A stretch of 64,000 nt of DNA from contig JBGSJZ010000099.1 in NCBI GenBank assembly GCA_041741455.1, positions 124,001-188,000 of the forward strand, given 5' to 3'. The DNA is from CALESS01 sp041741455. Its GTDB lineage: Bacteria > Chloroflexota > Anaerolineae > Anaerolineales > Anaerolineaceae. The notes under the pieces are model-generated. The model did not search any database. It worked only from the letters and a program-made list of their open reading frames with translations, and was not told the origin of the DNA. This document shows positions 51,141 through 60,840 of this stretch, piece after piece. How positions within the stretch are numbered: the stretch's first letter is position 1; each line of letters begins with the position of its first letter. The translations under genes and the position numbers were made by a program.

Positions 51141-52319
51141 ATGGCAGTAACGATATTGGTCGTGGATGATGAAACTAACTTTCGGGATGAAGCGGTTGTC
51201 TTCCTGACACACAGTGGTTATGAGGTGATTGGTGTTCCAACAATGACCGATTTGCGTAAACTGGTGGATCAGGGTATCGGGGATGTCATTTTACTGGATG
51301 TGATGCTGCCGGATGGATATGGGCCAAATCTATTGCTGGAATTGCAAGAGAATGCTTTTCGCCCTCCGGTGATTTTGATTACTGCCTACCCTAACCTGGA
51401 AATGGCGGTTGAGGCAATGAAGAATGGAGCCCAGGATTTTCTCTCCAAACCAGTGGATTTTGGAAGGATGGTTACGGCGGTGCAACGAGCGGTCGAATTG
51501 GTGGATATGCGTCGGGAATTAATCCTGGCACGCCAGACCCGCCAGGCGCAAATGGATTTTGTGGCTGGCAAGAGCCCGGCGATGCAGAAGGTATTAAGTG
51601 ATGCTCGTCGTGTGGCTGAAGCATCGGTTTCGGTTATTATCAATGGGGAAACCGGCACCGGTAAAGAAGTTCTAGCGCATTACATTCACCAATGTGGACC
51701 GCGTGCCAAGAAGCAATTCGTGGATGTAAATAGTCCGGGTATTCAACCAACCATGATTGAAGCTGAATTATTTGGAGCTGAACCCCATGCCTACACGGAT
51801 GCTGCTCCCAAACGAAAAACAGGCTTGATGGAACATGCGGATGGTGGTGTCTTGTTTTTTGATGAAGTAGCCGTAATGCCGATGGAAATGCAGGTTAAGC
51901 TGTTGCGAGCCCTGGAGGAACGATCTTTCCGTCGATTGGGTGGTTTAGCACCGGTAAAAGTGGATATTCAGTTAATCGCGGCCACTAATCGCGACCTTCC
52001 GGCAATGATTGAAGCCGGCACTTTCCGATTGGACTTGTTTTACCGCTTGAATGTGGTGGACCTGTGGTTACCTCCACTACGGGAACGAAAGGAAGATATT
52101 CCGGAACTGGTCGGCTTTTTTATCCGGCGCTTCAACCAGGAAAAAGGGGTGCGCATCATGGATGTTACCTCGCGGGCGATGGATGCTCTTGTGGCGTATC
52201 GCTGGCCGGGAAATATTCGCGAACTACGGAATGTTCTGGAACGAGCGATCATATTTTGTGATGACGAAGTGATCGATATTGGTCACTTGCCCCAGGACGT
52301 GGTTCACCTGTCAAAATAA
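51141..52319 (+). CDS. sigma-54 activator, NtrC-like, without DNA-binding domain
   Basis: 392 residues. The receiver (1-~120) has V-V-D-D-E-T, the phospho-acceptor in I-L-L-D-V-M-L-P and S-K-P-V. The AAA+ domain has Walker A G-E-T-G-T-G-K-E, Walker B G-G-V-L-F-F-D-E-V, sensor I A-T-N-R-D-L, R-L-D-L-F-Y-R-L-N-V and W-P-G-N-I-R-E-L. Two oddities: the GAFTGA loop that touches sigma-54 reads H216-A-Y-T-D-A221, and the protein ends about 20 residues after sensor II, with no Fis-type helix-turn-helix. Activators without DNA binding (FlgR, Chlamydia CtcC) work from solution. It should activate the promoters at 47728 and 52326. Confidence 0.92.
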   Translation: MAVTILVVDDETNFRDEAVVFLTHSGYEVIGVPTMTDLRKLVDQGIGDVILLDVMLPDGYGPNLLLELQENAFRPPVILITAYPNLEMAVEAMKNGAQDFLSKPVDFGRMVTAVQRAVELVDMRRELILARQTRQAQMDFVAGKSPAMQKVLSDARRVAEASVSVIINGETGTGKEVLAHYIHQCGPRAKKQFVDVNSPGIQPTMIEAELFGAEPHAYTDAAPKRKTGLMEHADGGVLFFDEVAVMPMEMQVKLLRALEERSFRRLGGLAPVKVDIQLIAATNRDLPAMIEAGTFRLDLFYRLNVVDLWLPPLRERKEDIPELVGFFIRRFNQEKGVRIMDVTSRAMDALVAYRWPGNIRELRNVLERAIIFCDDEVIDIGHLPQDVVHLSK

Positions 52320-52325
52320 GTTCAC

Positions 52326-52341
52326 TGGCATACATCTTGCA
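52326..52341 (+). promoter_or_regulatory. sigma-54 (-24/-12) promoter of the TPR-protease operon
   Basis: TGGCAT, five bases, TTGCA, seven bases after the activator stop. GG (52327-52328) and GC (52339-52340) are 12 bases apart. Eleven of 16 bases, all within the two conserved blocks, equal the rpoN promoter. The expected start is ~52352, with the first gene's AGGAGG downstream. Confidence 0.87.
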
Positions 52342-52378
52342 TCGTAGCCTTCTGATAGATTACAGTCAGGAGGCTACG

Positions 52379-52714
52379 ATGTTTATTACTCAGTTACTTT
52401 CCAATGTCAATGAATTTCTGATGACGATGGCGACTTGCCTGTTCCTGCTAGGGCTGTTGATGATGGCCACTGGCATCTGGATGCTGGTCAAACGGGTGAT
52501 GGGAAACGAATTGAAACAAATCACCCAGCAGACGACCCGCCTGGCACAAAAGGGGATCACTGAAGACGTGGCCGGGTTGGTGGGCAACGCAGGACAATTG
52601 GTGGAGGCTTTGAATTCGCTGGTAAAAACAGCATCCGGCGTGGGTATCTTTTTAAACCTGGCTGGTTTCTTGATGATTCTGGCTTCCTATTACATTGCCC
52701 TGCAAATTCGATAG
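52379..52714 (+). CDS. small membrane protein, first gene of the sigma-54-controlled operon
   Basis: 111 residues with two membrane segments (~15-38 and ~85-107) and a soluble helical region between them (K-Q-I-T-Q-Q-T-T-R-L-A-Q-K-G-I-T-E-D). AGGAGG lies six bases before the ATG; the frame extends 14 codons upstream through the promoter and is discounted. No family is recognised. Being under the sigma-54 promoter and 42 bases before the TPR gene, it may anchor or report on the TPR-protease pair at the membrane. Confidence 0.78.
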   Translation: MFITQLLSNVNEFLMTMATCLFLLGLLMMATGIWMLVKRVMGNELKQITQQTTRLAQKGITEDVAGLVGNAGQLVEALNSLVKTASGVGIFLNLAGFLMILASYYIALQIR

Positions 52715-52756
52715 AGGAAATCTCCAGAACAGAAATTGACCACCTAAGGAGTTACC

Positions 52757-55700
52757 ATGCAGCCTGTTGATTGGATGTTATGTTTGCAACAAGAAATTTC
52801 ACCGGATATTGCCCGAGTATTGATTCGGGCGTACATCCATGAACCACATGTCATCCGGGCAATGCAGCAAAATGGGTTTCTGGATCGTGTGCTGGAGAGA
52901 GATGCCTCCTGGACAATGGCTGATCTGGCGTTAGTTGCCATGGGTTCTCCTTTAAAATCTGCAGACCTGATGGGTACTGAGATGGTTGAGGTTGAGGCTG
53001 GATTGCGCAGCAATGCTTTGCAGGCATATGAGAAAACACATAAAACCTTGACACCACCGGCAAATTTGGCTGAGGCCGGGTTGCTTGCGATTGCCTTGCG
53101 AGAACGACGACGACTGACCAATGGCTGGTATGGTCTGATGGGTGAATTAACACAGGGGACAGTCGCTGAACAGTTGGGTCTGATATATGAGATTTGGAAA
53201 ACACCCCTGGCCTGTTTGTATCACATGGTGCCAGATGGAATTGAACTTTGCCAATCGTTGTTGCCCCGCCAGTCTCTGAATCCCAGTTCTACTTGGATCT
53301 CCCACATAATGTTGGCTAATCCAATAGAGAATTCCGAACGTGTAAAGCTCCTGACCGCTTTCATGAGGAAGACGTCTATTGGAATGCAGACTGGGTGGTT
53401 GAGGGAGTTGAGCTTAAGTGGTGAGACTGATCTGGTTTTGGAGATCAGCCGGGTTTTGCTGGCCAGTACAACACCACTGGTTGAAAAGAGTTTGGCCAGG
53501 TCGGCTTTGGTCACCGGACAGCCAGATGAAGCGCTGAAGGAAACTATGTATCTTCAGCACCTGGCTGAATTATATCGTTTGAGTGGCCAATTCGATGAGG
53601 CAGAGAAGTTATTCCAGCAAGTCCAATGGGTTTCACGAATCTGGTTGGCAGGTATTAATGTTCAATTGGCAGATCTCTCCTGGCAAATTGGGAATCCAGA
53701 ACAGGCTCAAGGCATTTACGATCAGAACCAGAAACTCCACGCAGAGCAGGTTGATACAACAGCAGAACTGGTAATTTCCCTTGGTCATTCCTGGCAAGCC
53801 TTTTTACCACTCGAATCAGGTTTGGCTGACTCTCAAAACCCACTAATGATGATTTTGAGGGCTGAAGAAATCGGAAAGGCAGGCGATCTGTCCAATGGAC
53901 AAGAATTAGCCTGTCAGGCCGTAGAATTATGGCTGGCCGGGATGGAAACATGTCCATCCAAAATGACAACCCAATTTGCAATCGAGTGGAAACCCGAAGT
54001 TTATGCAAATGCCTTGATCGACCTGGGCCTGGATGATGAAGCGATTTCCTTTACCCGAGTTGCACTCATGACTAAACCAGCTGACGAAACATTGACCGGG
54101 GTGTTGGTCGATCTCCTGCAGAAAAAACAAATGACGGAATTTGCCCTGGAAATGGCTGGCATACAGGCAAGCCTAAACCCAGACATGGCTGGGCATCAGC
54201 GCACCCTGGCTAAGCTTCTCAATGCCACCGGTCGCTGGCCGGAAGCCTATCATAGCTGGAAAAGAACATTGAGATTGGCTCGAACTCCTTCAACCGAAGA
54301 CTGGCTGGGGTTGGCTGAAGCCTCCCTGGCAGTGAACGATTTGCCCCAAACGATTGAAATGTGTAATCTGGTCCTGGAACAGGATGAAAACCATGGTAAG
54401 GCCAACAGAATGCTTGGACGAGCTCTGGTAAAAACTGGCCATTTTCAGGAGGCGATCCCAGTTTTGGGCAAAGCAACTGCCCTCTGTCCGGAAGAAACGC
54501 AAGCCTGGTTGGATATGGCTGACGCATATCGCAACCTGGGTGAGAACCAGAAAGTGTTGGAAATCTTAAGGGCAGCTTCTCTGGCTGTTTCCAATTCATC
54601 TGAAATATTTCTTGCTTTAGGGGAAACCTGCCAACAGGCAGGTTTGCAGGCTGAAGCATTACCAGCTATTCGTAAAGCCGCACAATTGAGGCCAGATTCA
54701 GAAACTGCAGCAATTCAATTGGGAAACATCTTGCTCACATTAGGTTATCTCAGTGAAGCTCAATCCGTCTTGATCGCTGCGGTAAAACGCTGGCCGGAAA
54801 ACCCGGATTTGGCGTTAATTTTTGCCCGAGTATCCCTAGCCCTTGGGGACCACGATGCAGCCCTGCAAGCCCTTGAAATCGCCATACGGACAGATAAGCC
54901 GGAAATCGAGCGCTACATTCTGCTGGCTGAAACCCTGTTAGAGGGGTTCACGCCTGGTTCAACAATCTCACCTGTTAACAGTAACCATCGACTGGAACGG
55001 GCCAAGCAAGTGCTGGAGACAGCTCTGACCTGGATGCCAGATCATGAATTGGGTTTAGTGCTGCATGGAGAAATCCTGCTGGCTTGTTCAGAAAATCAAG
55101 GAGCTTATGAAGTTTTTAGCCACTTGTACGAAAGCAAGTCATTATCCAATACGGACAACCATTGGAGGTTGCTGGCAGGATTTGGACTATCTGCGCTTCG
55201 GACAGGAGAAGTAAATTTGGCCTTGTCCGCTTTGCAGGACGCCATTCTGATGAGACCGGAAATGATCGGCTTGCACCGGTTATTAGCTGAGGCTTATCTT
55301 CAGGCAAACCAACGAAATGATGCCATTCAGAGAGCCCGTTATGCGCTCAAGTTGGACGCAAACAATGAAAGCAACCTGCTTTGGTTTGCTGATTTGATGG
55401 GAATGATGGAGGAAACGGCTGAAGCAATTAGCGCCATGCAGGTGATCACCCAACTGGCACCAGAGCGCTCGGATTATTGGTTGAAACGAGCCGGGTTGGA
55501 AGTGGAAAATGGAGACCTGGAAGCAGCCCAAAAATCCTTGCAAACCATGTTGAATTTGAGTGAACTCAACCATGACCATTACCGCCTGGCAGCGTTGACT
55601 TACTTGCGGATGCAAGATCAGACGGCGGCAATGGCCTGCCTGGATCTGGCTTGCGAAAAGTCTTCTGAAGTAACCACGGATTTTCTATTGGAAATGACCT

Positions 55701-58186
55701 GCCTGAACTTTCGATTGGGCAGGCACGAGCTTGCTTTGGAAAGTTGTTGCCGGTTAGCCAAGGCTTTCCCGAATGATGGAATCTTGCAAGTCTTGCAGGC
55801 TGATTTGTTATGCGGTCTTGAACGCTGGCAACCAGCATTAATCAGCCTGGACCAGGCCCTCGAGATTTGGGAAAAGGGGCATCAAACTGGAGAGATCGGA
55901 CGGTGGCAGCGTCTCGTAAATTCGGGCTGGATCCGAGCGGATTGGTTGGTAAGTGCCAACCGGCTGGGGATGATCAGTATGCGCAAAGCATTGATCTACA
56001 ACCGAATGAATGAATCCGAGTTGGCTGAACAACATGTGGAGATGACTCTGCAGCAAGTTGATCATTATATGCCAGCGATTTACCTGGCGGTGGAATTGGC
56101 ACTGGGGCAAAACAACCTGGATCAGTGCAATCAATTACTGGAAGAGACGGAAGGTTCGCAGACGGATTTTGTTGGCTTGCGGATTGAAAATCATCAATTG
56201 CGAGGAGAAGCAGATCGCGCAGCTGAATTGCTGAGGCAGTCAATGATTGATCGGCCGCGAGACTTCCGTTTGCGGATATTGCAGGTCTGTCAACTCAGCC
56301 AGAGGTATGATTGGGCTGCGGCCAACAGTCTGTTTGATCGTTTGTTGATTGATTATAAAGAACGTAAAGCGGTATCTGCAGGCTGGCCTATTGTGCAAGG
56401 TGAGTTAATGACAAGCTTGATCCAACGCGGAGATTTGCTGCGATTGGTAGACCAAGCCTTGGCCTTGCGGCGTTGGCAGAATGCGTTGGAGTTGGCTTCC
56501 GAATGTGTTCGAATTTATGGGGATTCGGCCGCTCATCTACGACTGGCAAAAGTGCTGATCATTTGTGCTGAACAACAAAGATTGTATACAGAGCTCAATA
56601 TTTCAGCCCATGCCCCTGGTGTAGAAATGCTGTCTGTTGACCGGAATCGCCAATTTGAGTTGGTCATGGAAAAAGCCGGACTGCAAAGTTACCAACATGA
56701 GAACCTTCGCTGGTTTAAGCGCGGCCAGCTGGCTTTCCAAGGTACAGTGGAGTACATCACAGATCTTGCCAGCGTGGCAGATAATTCAGAGGATTGTGTA
56801 GCCTTAATGGCTGCCCTCCGCAGAAATAAAAATATGGAGGGTGTAAAACAACTTGCTGGTCAGTATCCGCAGGAACCAGCGATTTTGGCAGAACTGGCAC
56901 TGGCACAATTGGCAACAGATGCTCAAGATGCTCAATTGACTGCCCAACACCTGGCAGAGATCAGCCCTTCAGATCCAGTTCACCTTGTTATTCTGACAAT
57001 GGCTGCAAACCACAACGAAGATTGGATGATTGCTCTTGGAGCCTTGGAAAATGCCCTGCAAATCTGGCCTGATGAGGCTGAATGGCACGCTTGGGCAGCG
57101 GATATGGCTGATAAGGTCAATGCAGGTCGGGCATGCCAGGCGCACTGGGAACAAGCCCTGACCCTGGAGCCCAAACGCGTAAGTTTTGCCTTATCACTTG
57201 GTAGAACCTACAATAGTCATCAAGTTTATGCCAAAGCGGCAAGTGTACTCCGGCGGGCTGTAGAAATCACAGACCAACACCCAGAGATTTGGATGGAACT
57301 TGCGCGGGCATTACAAGGAACCGGCGAGTTTGTGGAAGCGTTGGAATGCGCCGGCAAGGCAGCAGATTTACTGCCTGAAGAACCACTTCCCCTATTGCTG
57401 AGCGGTGAGATTGCGCTCACAATGGGTAAATTGGATTGGGCATTAGCTTATGCCCAGGAAGCCTATAAAATTGCCAACCGTAATGAGAAAGTGGTTCTAT
57501 TCCTGGCCAGGGTGATGGAGAAACGAGGAAAACTGATGGACGGATTGGCGTTGATCGAAAAATCACTGGTGAATATGGATCACGCTGAACCTTTGATTTT
57601 TGAACAAGCTCGGTTGATACGCAAGATTAGTGGTCCCAAGGCTGCCTTACCGGTACTAATCCGGTTAGCAAATGATAATTCAGCATCTGTAGAAGCCTTA
57701 AGTTTACTAGCCCAAGTGCAGGCAGATTGTGGTGACCTGGCTGCAGCGGAGCAATCTGCCCGCAAAGCCCTGGCTGTAAACCCAGACGATCTTGATACAA
57801 ACTTATTACTAGGGCGTTTGTTGCATAAAGCTGGGCAATTAGACCAGGCAATTGTCTTCTTGAAGTTAGCGACTACTGGTGGAGACAATTCATTGGATGC
57901 ATTGATGGAGTTAGGGCGAGTGTACCAGGCTCGCCGAGAATTCCAGCCAGCATTGCAGATCTACCAGCAAGCCATCATGCATTCTCCAAAGGATCACCTA
58001 CCATACCTGGCAGCTGGAGCAGTCTTACGGGAAGCCAAAGATTATCGAGGATCGGAAGCAATGTTCCGCCGGGCAGCTGAATTGGCTCCGGATGATGTCA
58101 ATATCCAACGCCAGTTGGGCGCTGTAGTGGCGCTTAACCTGGTTTATGAATCGCAGGAGGTCAAGTTCTCCTATGGACAGCATTAA
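52757..58186 (+). CDS. giant TPR repeat protein
   Basis: 1809 residues, cytoplasmic by sequence (no signal peptide, no membrane segment). A ~240-residue N-terminal helical domain without clear repeats is followed by TPR-like units nearly to the end, for example A-E-L-Y-R-L-S-G-Q-F-D-E-A-E-K-L-F, L-G-R-A-L-V-K-T-G-H-F-Q-E-A and A-R-A-L-Q-G-T-G-E-F-V-E-A-L-E-C. No catalytic motif is visible; it should be a solenoid that binds protein partners. AAGGAG is present before the ATG. The 3' end overlaps the protease gene by 14 bases, so the two are co-translated and probably form a complex. Confidence 0.88.
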   Translation: MQPVDWMLCLQQEISPDIARVLIRAYIHEPHVIRAMQQNGFLDRVLERDASWTMADLALVAMGSPLKSADLMGTEMVEVEAGLRSNALQAYEKTHKTLTPPANLAEAGLLAIALRERRRLTNGWYGLMGELTQGTVAEQLGLIYEIWKTPLACLYHMVPDGIELCQSLLPRQSLNPSSTWISHIMLANPIENSERVKLLTAFMRKTSIGMQTGWLRELSLSGETDLVLEISRVLLASTTPLVEKSLARSALVTGQPDEALKETMYLQHLAELYRLSGQFDEAEKLFQQVQWVSRIWLAGINVQLADLSWQIGNPEQAQGIYDQNQKLHAEQVDTTAELVISLGHSWQAFLPLESGLADSQNPLMMILRAEEIGKAGDLSNGQELACQAVELWLAGMETCPSKMTTQFAIEWKPEVYANALIDLGLDDEAISFTRVALMTKPADETLTGVLVDLLQKKQMTEFALEMAGIQASLNPDMAGHQRTLAKLLNATGRWPEAYHSWKRTLRLARTPSTEDWLGLAEASLAVNDLPQTIEMCNLVLEQDENHGKANRMLGRALVKTGHFQEAIPVLGKATALCPEETQAWLDMADAYRNLGENQKVLEILRAASLAVSNSSEIFLALGETCQQAGLQAEALPAIRKAAQLRPDSETAAIQLGNILLTLGYLSEAQSVLIAAVKRWPENPDLALIFARVSLALGDHDAALQALEIAIRTDKPEIERYILLAETLLEGFTPGSTISPVNSNHRLERAKQVLETALTWMPDHELGLVLHGEILLACSENQGAYEVFSHLYESKSLSNTDNHWRLLAGFGLSALRTGEVNLALSALQDAILMRPEMIGLHRLLAEAYLQANQRNDAIQRARYALKLDANNESNLLWFADLMGMMEETAEAISAMQVITQLAPERSDYWLKRAGLEVENGDLEAAQKSLQTMLNLSELNHDHYRLAALTYLRMQDQTAAMACLDLACEKSSEVTTDFLLEMTCLNFRLGRHELALESCCRLAKAFPNDGILQVLQADLLCGLERWQPALISLDQALEIWEKGHQTGEIGRWQRLVNSGWIRADWLVSANRLGMISMRKALIYNRMNESELAEQHVEMTLQQVDHYMPAIYLAVELALGQNNLDQCNQLLEETEGSQTDFVGLRIENHQLRGEADRAAELLRQSMIDRPRDFRLRILQVCQLSQRYDWAAANSLFDRLLIDYKERKAVSAGWPIVQGELMTSLIQRGDLLRLVDQALALRRWQNALELASECVRIYGDSAAHLRLAKVLIICAEQQRLYTELNISAHAPGVEMLSVDRNRQFELVMEKAGLQSYQHENLRWFKRGQLAFQGTVEYITDLASVADNSEDCVALMAALRRNKNMEGVKQLAGQYPQEPAILAELALAQLATDAQDAQLTAQHLAEISPSDPVHLVILTMAANHNEDWMIALGALENALQIWPDEAEWHAWAADMADKVNAGRACQAHWEQALTLEPKRVSFALSLGRTYNSHQVYAKAASVLRRAVEITDQHPEIWMELARALQGTGEFVEALECAGKAADLLPEEPLPLLLSGEIALTMGKLDWALAYAQEAYKIANRNEKVVLFLARVMEKRGKLMDGLALIEKSLVNMDHAEPLIFEQARLIRKISGPKAALPVLIRLANDNSASVEALSLLAQVQADCGDLAAAEQSARKALAVNPDDLDTNLLLGRLLHKAGQLDQAIVFLKLATTGGDNSLDALMELGRVYQARREFQPALQIYQQAIMHSPKDHLPYLAAGAVLREAKDYRGSEAMFRRAAELAPDDVNIQRQLGAVVALNLVYESQEVKFSYGQH

Positions 58187-60815
58187 TTCATTCAAAACTG
58201 GTGCGAACGGCGGTTATGACCGCAAGTCTTTCCTGGCTTTGCTGGATACAGCACTCCAGGTCAAATCCTGGCGCTTTGCTAGGCAGGGATCATTGCTTTG
58301 GCTGGCAATCTTTCCTGGCGACCTGGATGTACGTTTGCGGCTGGCCAAAGCTCAAGCAGGGGAAGGTCGCAGTGGAACAGCCATCAGCCTGATGGAAGAA
58401 ATCTGCCGGATGGATCCTGAATTTGTCCTAGCACAATCCAGCCTAGCAGATGAGTATTTGAGAAGCAGCCAACCCGAGAAAGCAGCTGAAACCTGGGCAT
58501 TGGTTTCTGCACTGGGCAGCGGGATTCCTGAGCCGAAATTACCGCAATGGGCATTGGATCTGACCAATGCCTACAAGTATTTTGCTTCAGGTGATCTGGA
58601 GATGTCTGAGAATATGGTCCATACCGTGCTGGGATGCAGGTCAGATATGTTGTTGGCAGCCGTTCTTCATTTGCGGTTGACTCGGGCGGCTGGCGATATT
58701 CGAACAGTGAACCATTTGGCTTCGTTATATAAAGAGCGTTGGCCGGAAACCCTGGCCTTTTCTTTGGCCCTGGCTGAAGCCCAAATGGAGCTCGGAGATG
58801 AATCACGGGCAGTTGCTTTACTTCACCAATGTGTGGCACGTGATTCGGCCGGACAGGTGGCTAACCGACTGTGGGGGCAAGAGCATCGTTATCATTCCTT
58901 GTGGCCGGATCGATTAGAAGCCCGTTTTGAACTGGTGATTCCTGCCGAAGTTGCCGGTCCGCTGGGATTGAATCGCCTGCCGGATGGTAAGTCTGCAAAT
59001 TCAGTTGATATGATAACAGGGGTCGTGTCTTTGAGATCAGGTCCGATAAACATTGCTGAAGATCCGGCTGAATACGCTGGAATGACTGAGGCAGAAGGTA
59101 CGCAAATGATCGAAACCAAGGCGGCTCGCATCCGTAGGGGTATGCAGGCTAATGAGGCGACGCGTGATGCTGAGGAATCTTTTGACAAACTGGCCAAGAA
59201 AATGAAAAAACCTGCCCTCGGCAAAGTGGATGGTCGCTTCCCGATGTATGTGCTTTTGTCCACTCGCAAAGGGATGGAGGGTCAGTATGGACCACAGACC
59301 GCTGCTGCTCTGGAACAGGAGATGAAAAAGCTGGTATCAGCAGCCAGTAAACGCCCTGGCTGGGGGGCGATGGTTTATTTCCCGGATGATCCCTTGATGA
59401 CTGCAAAACTGGGTTTGAAACCTGTGGATGGAATTGATCCATGGAAATTAAAGTTGGCATTGGTGGATCTGGATCAGGCCCTGGGCAAGAAAGGTCAACG
59501 GATTGGGGCGATCGTGATCGTGGGTGGGGCAGAGGTCGTACCTTTTCATAAATTACCCAACCCAACGGATGATGATGATGCTGAAGTCAATTCTGATAAC
59601 CCTTATGGAACACTGGATTCAAATTACTTTGTGCCTGAATGGCCGGTTGGCCGGTTGCCGGGTGAGATTGGCCCGGATGCCGGTTTGCTGATTGAGCAAA
59701 TCCGAAAAGCAACTGGCTATCACAGCGCACAAGGATATAAACCTTTGCACTGGTGGATGCTGCCATGGCGGTGGATCAGACAAATTCAGCCCAAAGGCAA
59801 AAAAAGTAAGTCACACCTGCCATTTGGTTACACAGCTGCTGCCTGGCAACGTTCTTCACAAGAGGTGTTTCGCCTGAATGGAATCAAACGAAACCTGGTA
59901 GCCTGTCCACCCGAAGGTACCGAGACAGTTGATCCGGAAGACGTCAGTGCAGCTTCTCTGGGTTATTTTAACTTGCATGGGTTGGAGGATGGGGCTGAAT
60001 GGTATGGTCAGCGGGATCCCGGGGATACCACTCCTGGCATGGATTATCCAGTTGCGCTCAGTCCTCACAATCTAATCAAGAATGGTTCAGCGCCAAAAGT
60101 TGTCTTCAGTGAAGCCTGTTATGGTGGGCTGGTAAGCGGAAAGCGGGAAGCTGAAGCCATCAGCTTGAGATTCCTGTCAATTGGCACCCAGGCAGTGGTT
60201 GGCTCGACCTGCACGGCCTACGGTTCGGTGGCAGCACCTTTGATAGGGGCTGATTTACTCGGTAGTCTGTTCTGGAAACACCTGCAATCCGGTTTGACGG
60301 TCGGTGAGTCGCTGATGCAAGCAAAGATAGACCTGGTACGCGAGATGAGTCGCCGTCAGAGTTTCCTGGATGGCGAGGACCAGAAGACTTTACTCTCGTT
60401 TGTCTTGTATGGAGATCCCCTGGTCAATCTAAGTGGCTACCAGAAGGGAACAAAAAACCTACCACGTTTCCGAAGTCATCCCAAGGTGGCAACTGTATGT
60501 GATAGACCGGACGGAGACCTGGTGGAGAGTGATCTTTCCATTGAAACGATGCAAGTAGTAAAGCGTGTGTTGGAACCCTATTTGCCAGGTTTTTCGGACC
60601 AGGATATTAGTGTAACCCGGCAACACCAGGCTCACCCGGGCAAGAAACCGGGACAACCTGCGAATGAAACCAAAGTCAACCAAGGCTCGGCGAATGAGCG
60701 GACCGTGGTTACGGTAACCAAGCAAGTGCAGATTGGAGCGCGAAAGCATCATCGCTTTGCCAGATTGACCTTTAACGCCAAGGGAAAAGTCGTTAAGATG
60801 GCGCTCAGCCGGTAG
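58173..60815 (+). CDS. TPR plus C25/caspase-like cysteine protease
   Basis: 880 residues. The N-terminal ~230 are TPR-like (A-E-G-R-S-G-T-A-I-S-L-M-E-E). After a linker, residues ~350-760 show the gingipain/C25-caspase fold: V-I-V-G-G-A-E-V-V-P-F, then N-P-Y-G-T-L-D with P-E-W-P-V-G-R-L-P, then the catalytic pair His602 (F-N-L-H-G-L-E) and Cys649 (F-S-E-A-C-Y-G-G), closed by L-Y-G-D-P-L-V-N-L. There is no signal peptide, unlike secreted gingipains, so it acts inside the cell. Start 58173 (AGGAGG 12 bases upstream) is preferred to 58146, which lies before that site. The basic C-terminal ~110 residues are low-complexity. Substrate unknown. Confidence 0.85.
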   Translation: MDSINSFKTGANGGYDRKSFLALLDTALQVKSWRFARQGSLLWLAIFPGDLDVRLRLAKAQAGEGRSGTAISLMEEICRMDPEFVLAQSSLADEYLRSSQPEKAAETWALVSALGSGIPEPKLPQWALDLTNAYKYFASGDLEMSENMVHTVLGCRSDMLLAAVLHLRLTRAAGDIRTVNHLASLYKERWPETLAFSLALAEAQMELGDESRAVALLHQCVARDSAGQVANRLWGQEHRYHSLWPDRLEARFELVIPAEVAGPLGLNRLPDGKSANSVDMITGVVSLRSGPINIAEDPAEYAGMTEAEGTQMIETKAARIRRGMQANEATRDAEESFDKLAKKMKKPALGKVDGRFPMYVLLSTRKGMEGQYGPQTAAALEQEMKKLVSAASKRPGWGAMVYFPDDPLMTAKLGLKPVDGIDPWKLKLALVDLDQALGKKGQRIGAIVIVGGAEVVPFHKLPNPTDDDDAEVNSDNPYGTLDSNYFVPEWPVGRLPGEIGPDAGLLIEQIRKATGYHSAQGYKPLHWWMLPWRWIRQIQPKGKKSKSHLPFGYTAAAWQRSSQEVFRLNGIKRNLVACPPEGTETVDPEDVSAASLGYFNLHGLEDGAEWYGQRDPGDTTPGMDYPVALSPHNLIKNGSAPKVVFSEACYGGLVSGKREAEAISLRFLSIGTQAVVGSTCTAYGSVAAPLIGADLLGSLFWKHLQSGLTVGESLMQAKIDLVREMSRRQSFLDGEDQKTLLSFVLYGDPLVNLSGYQKGTKNLPRFRSHPKVATVCDRPDGDLVESDLSIETMQVVKRVLEPYLPGFSDQDISVTRQHQAHPGKKPGQPANETKVNQGSANERTVVTVTKQVQIGARKHHRFARLTFNAKGKVVKMALSR

Positions 60816-60840
60816 ATGCAGGTCATGTTAGAATGAGGAC

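Noticed and set aside
52320..52378. A lost helix-turn-helix of the NtrC-like activator in another frame
   Set aside because: Only 59 bases remain before the next gene and they hold the sigma-54 promoter; no Fis-like residues appear in any frame.
58173..60815. A CRISPR-linked (Craspase-type) protease
   Set aside because: No CRISPR array, gRAMP or other Cas gene is in the window; the resemblance is limited to TPR plus caspase-like protease.
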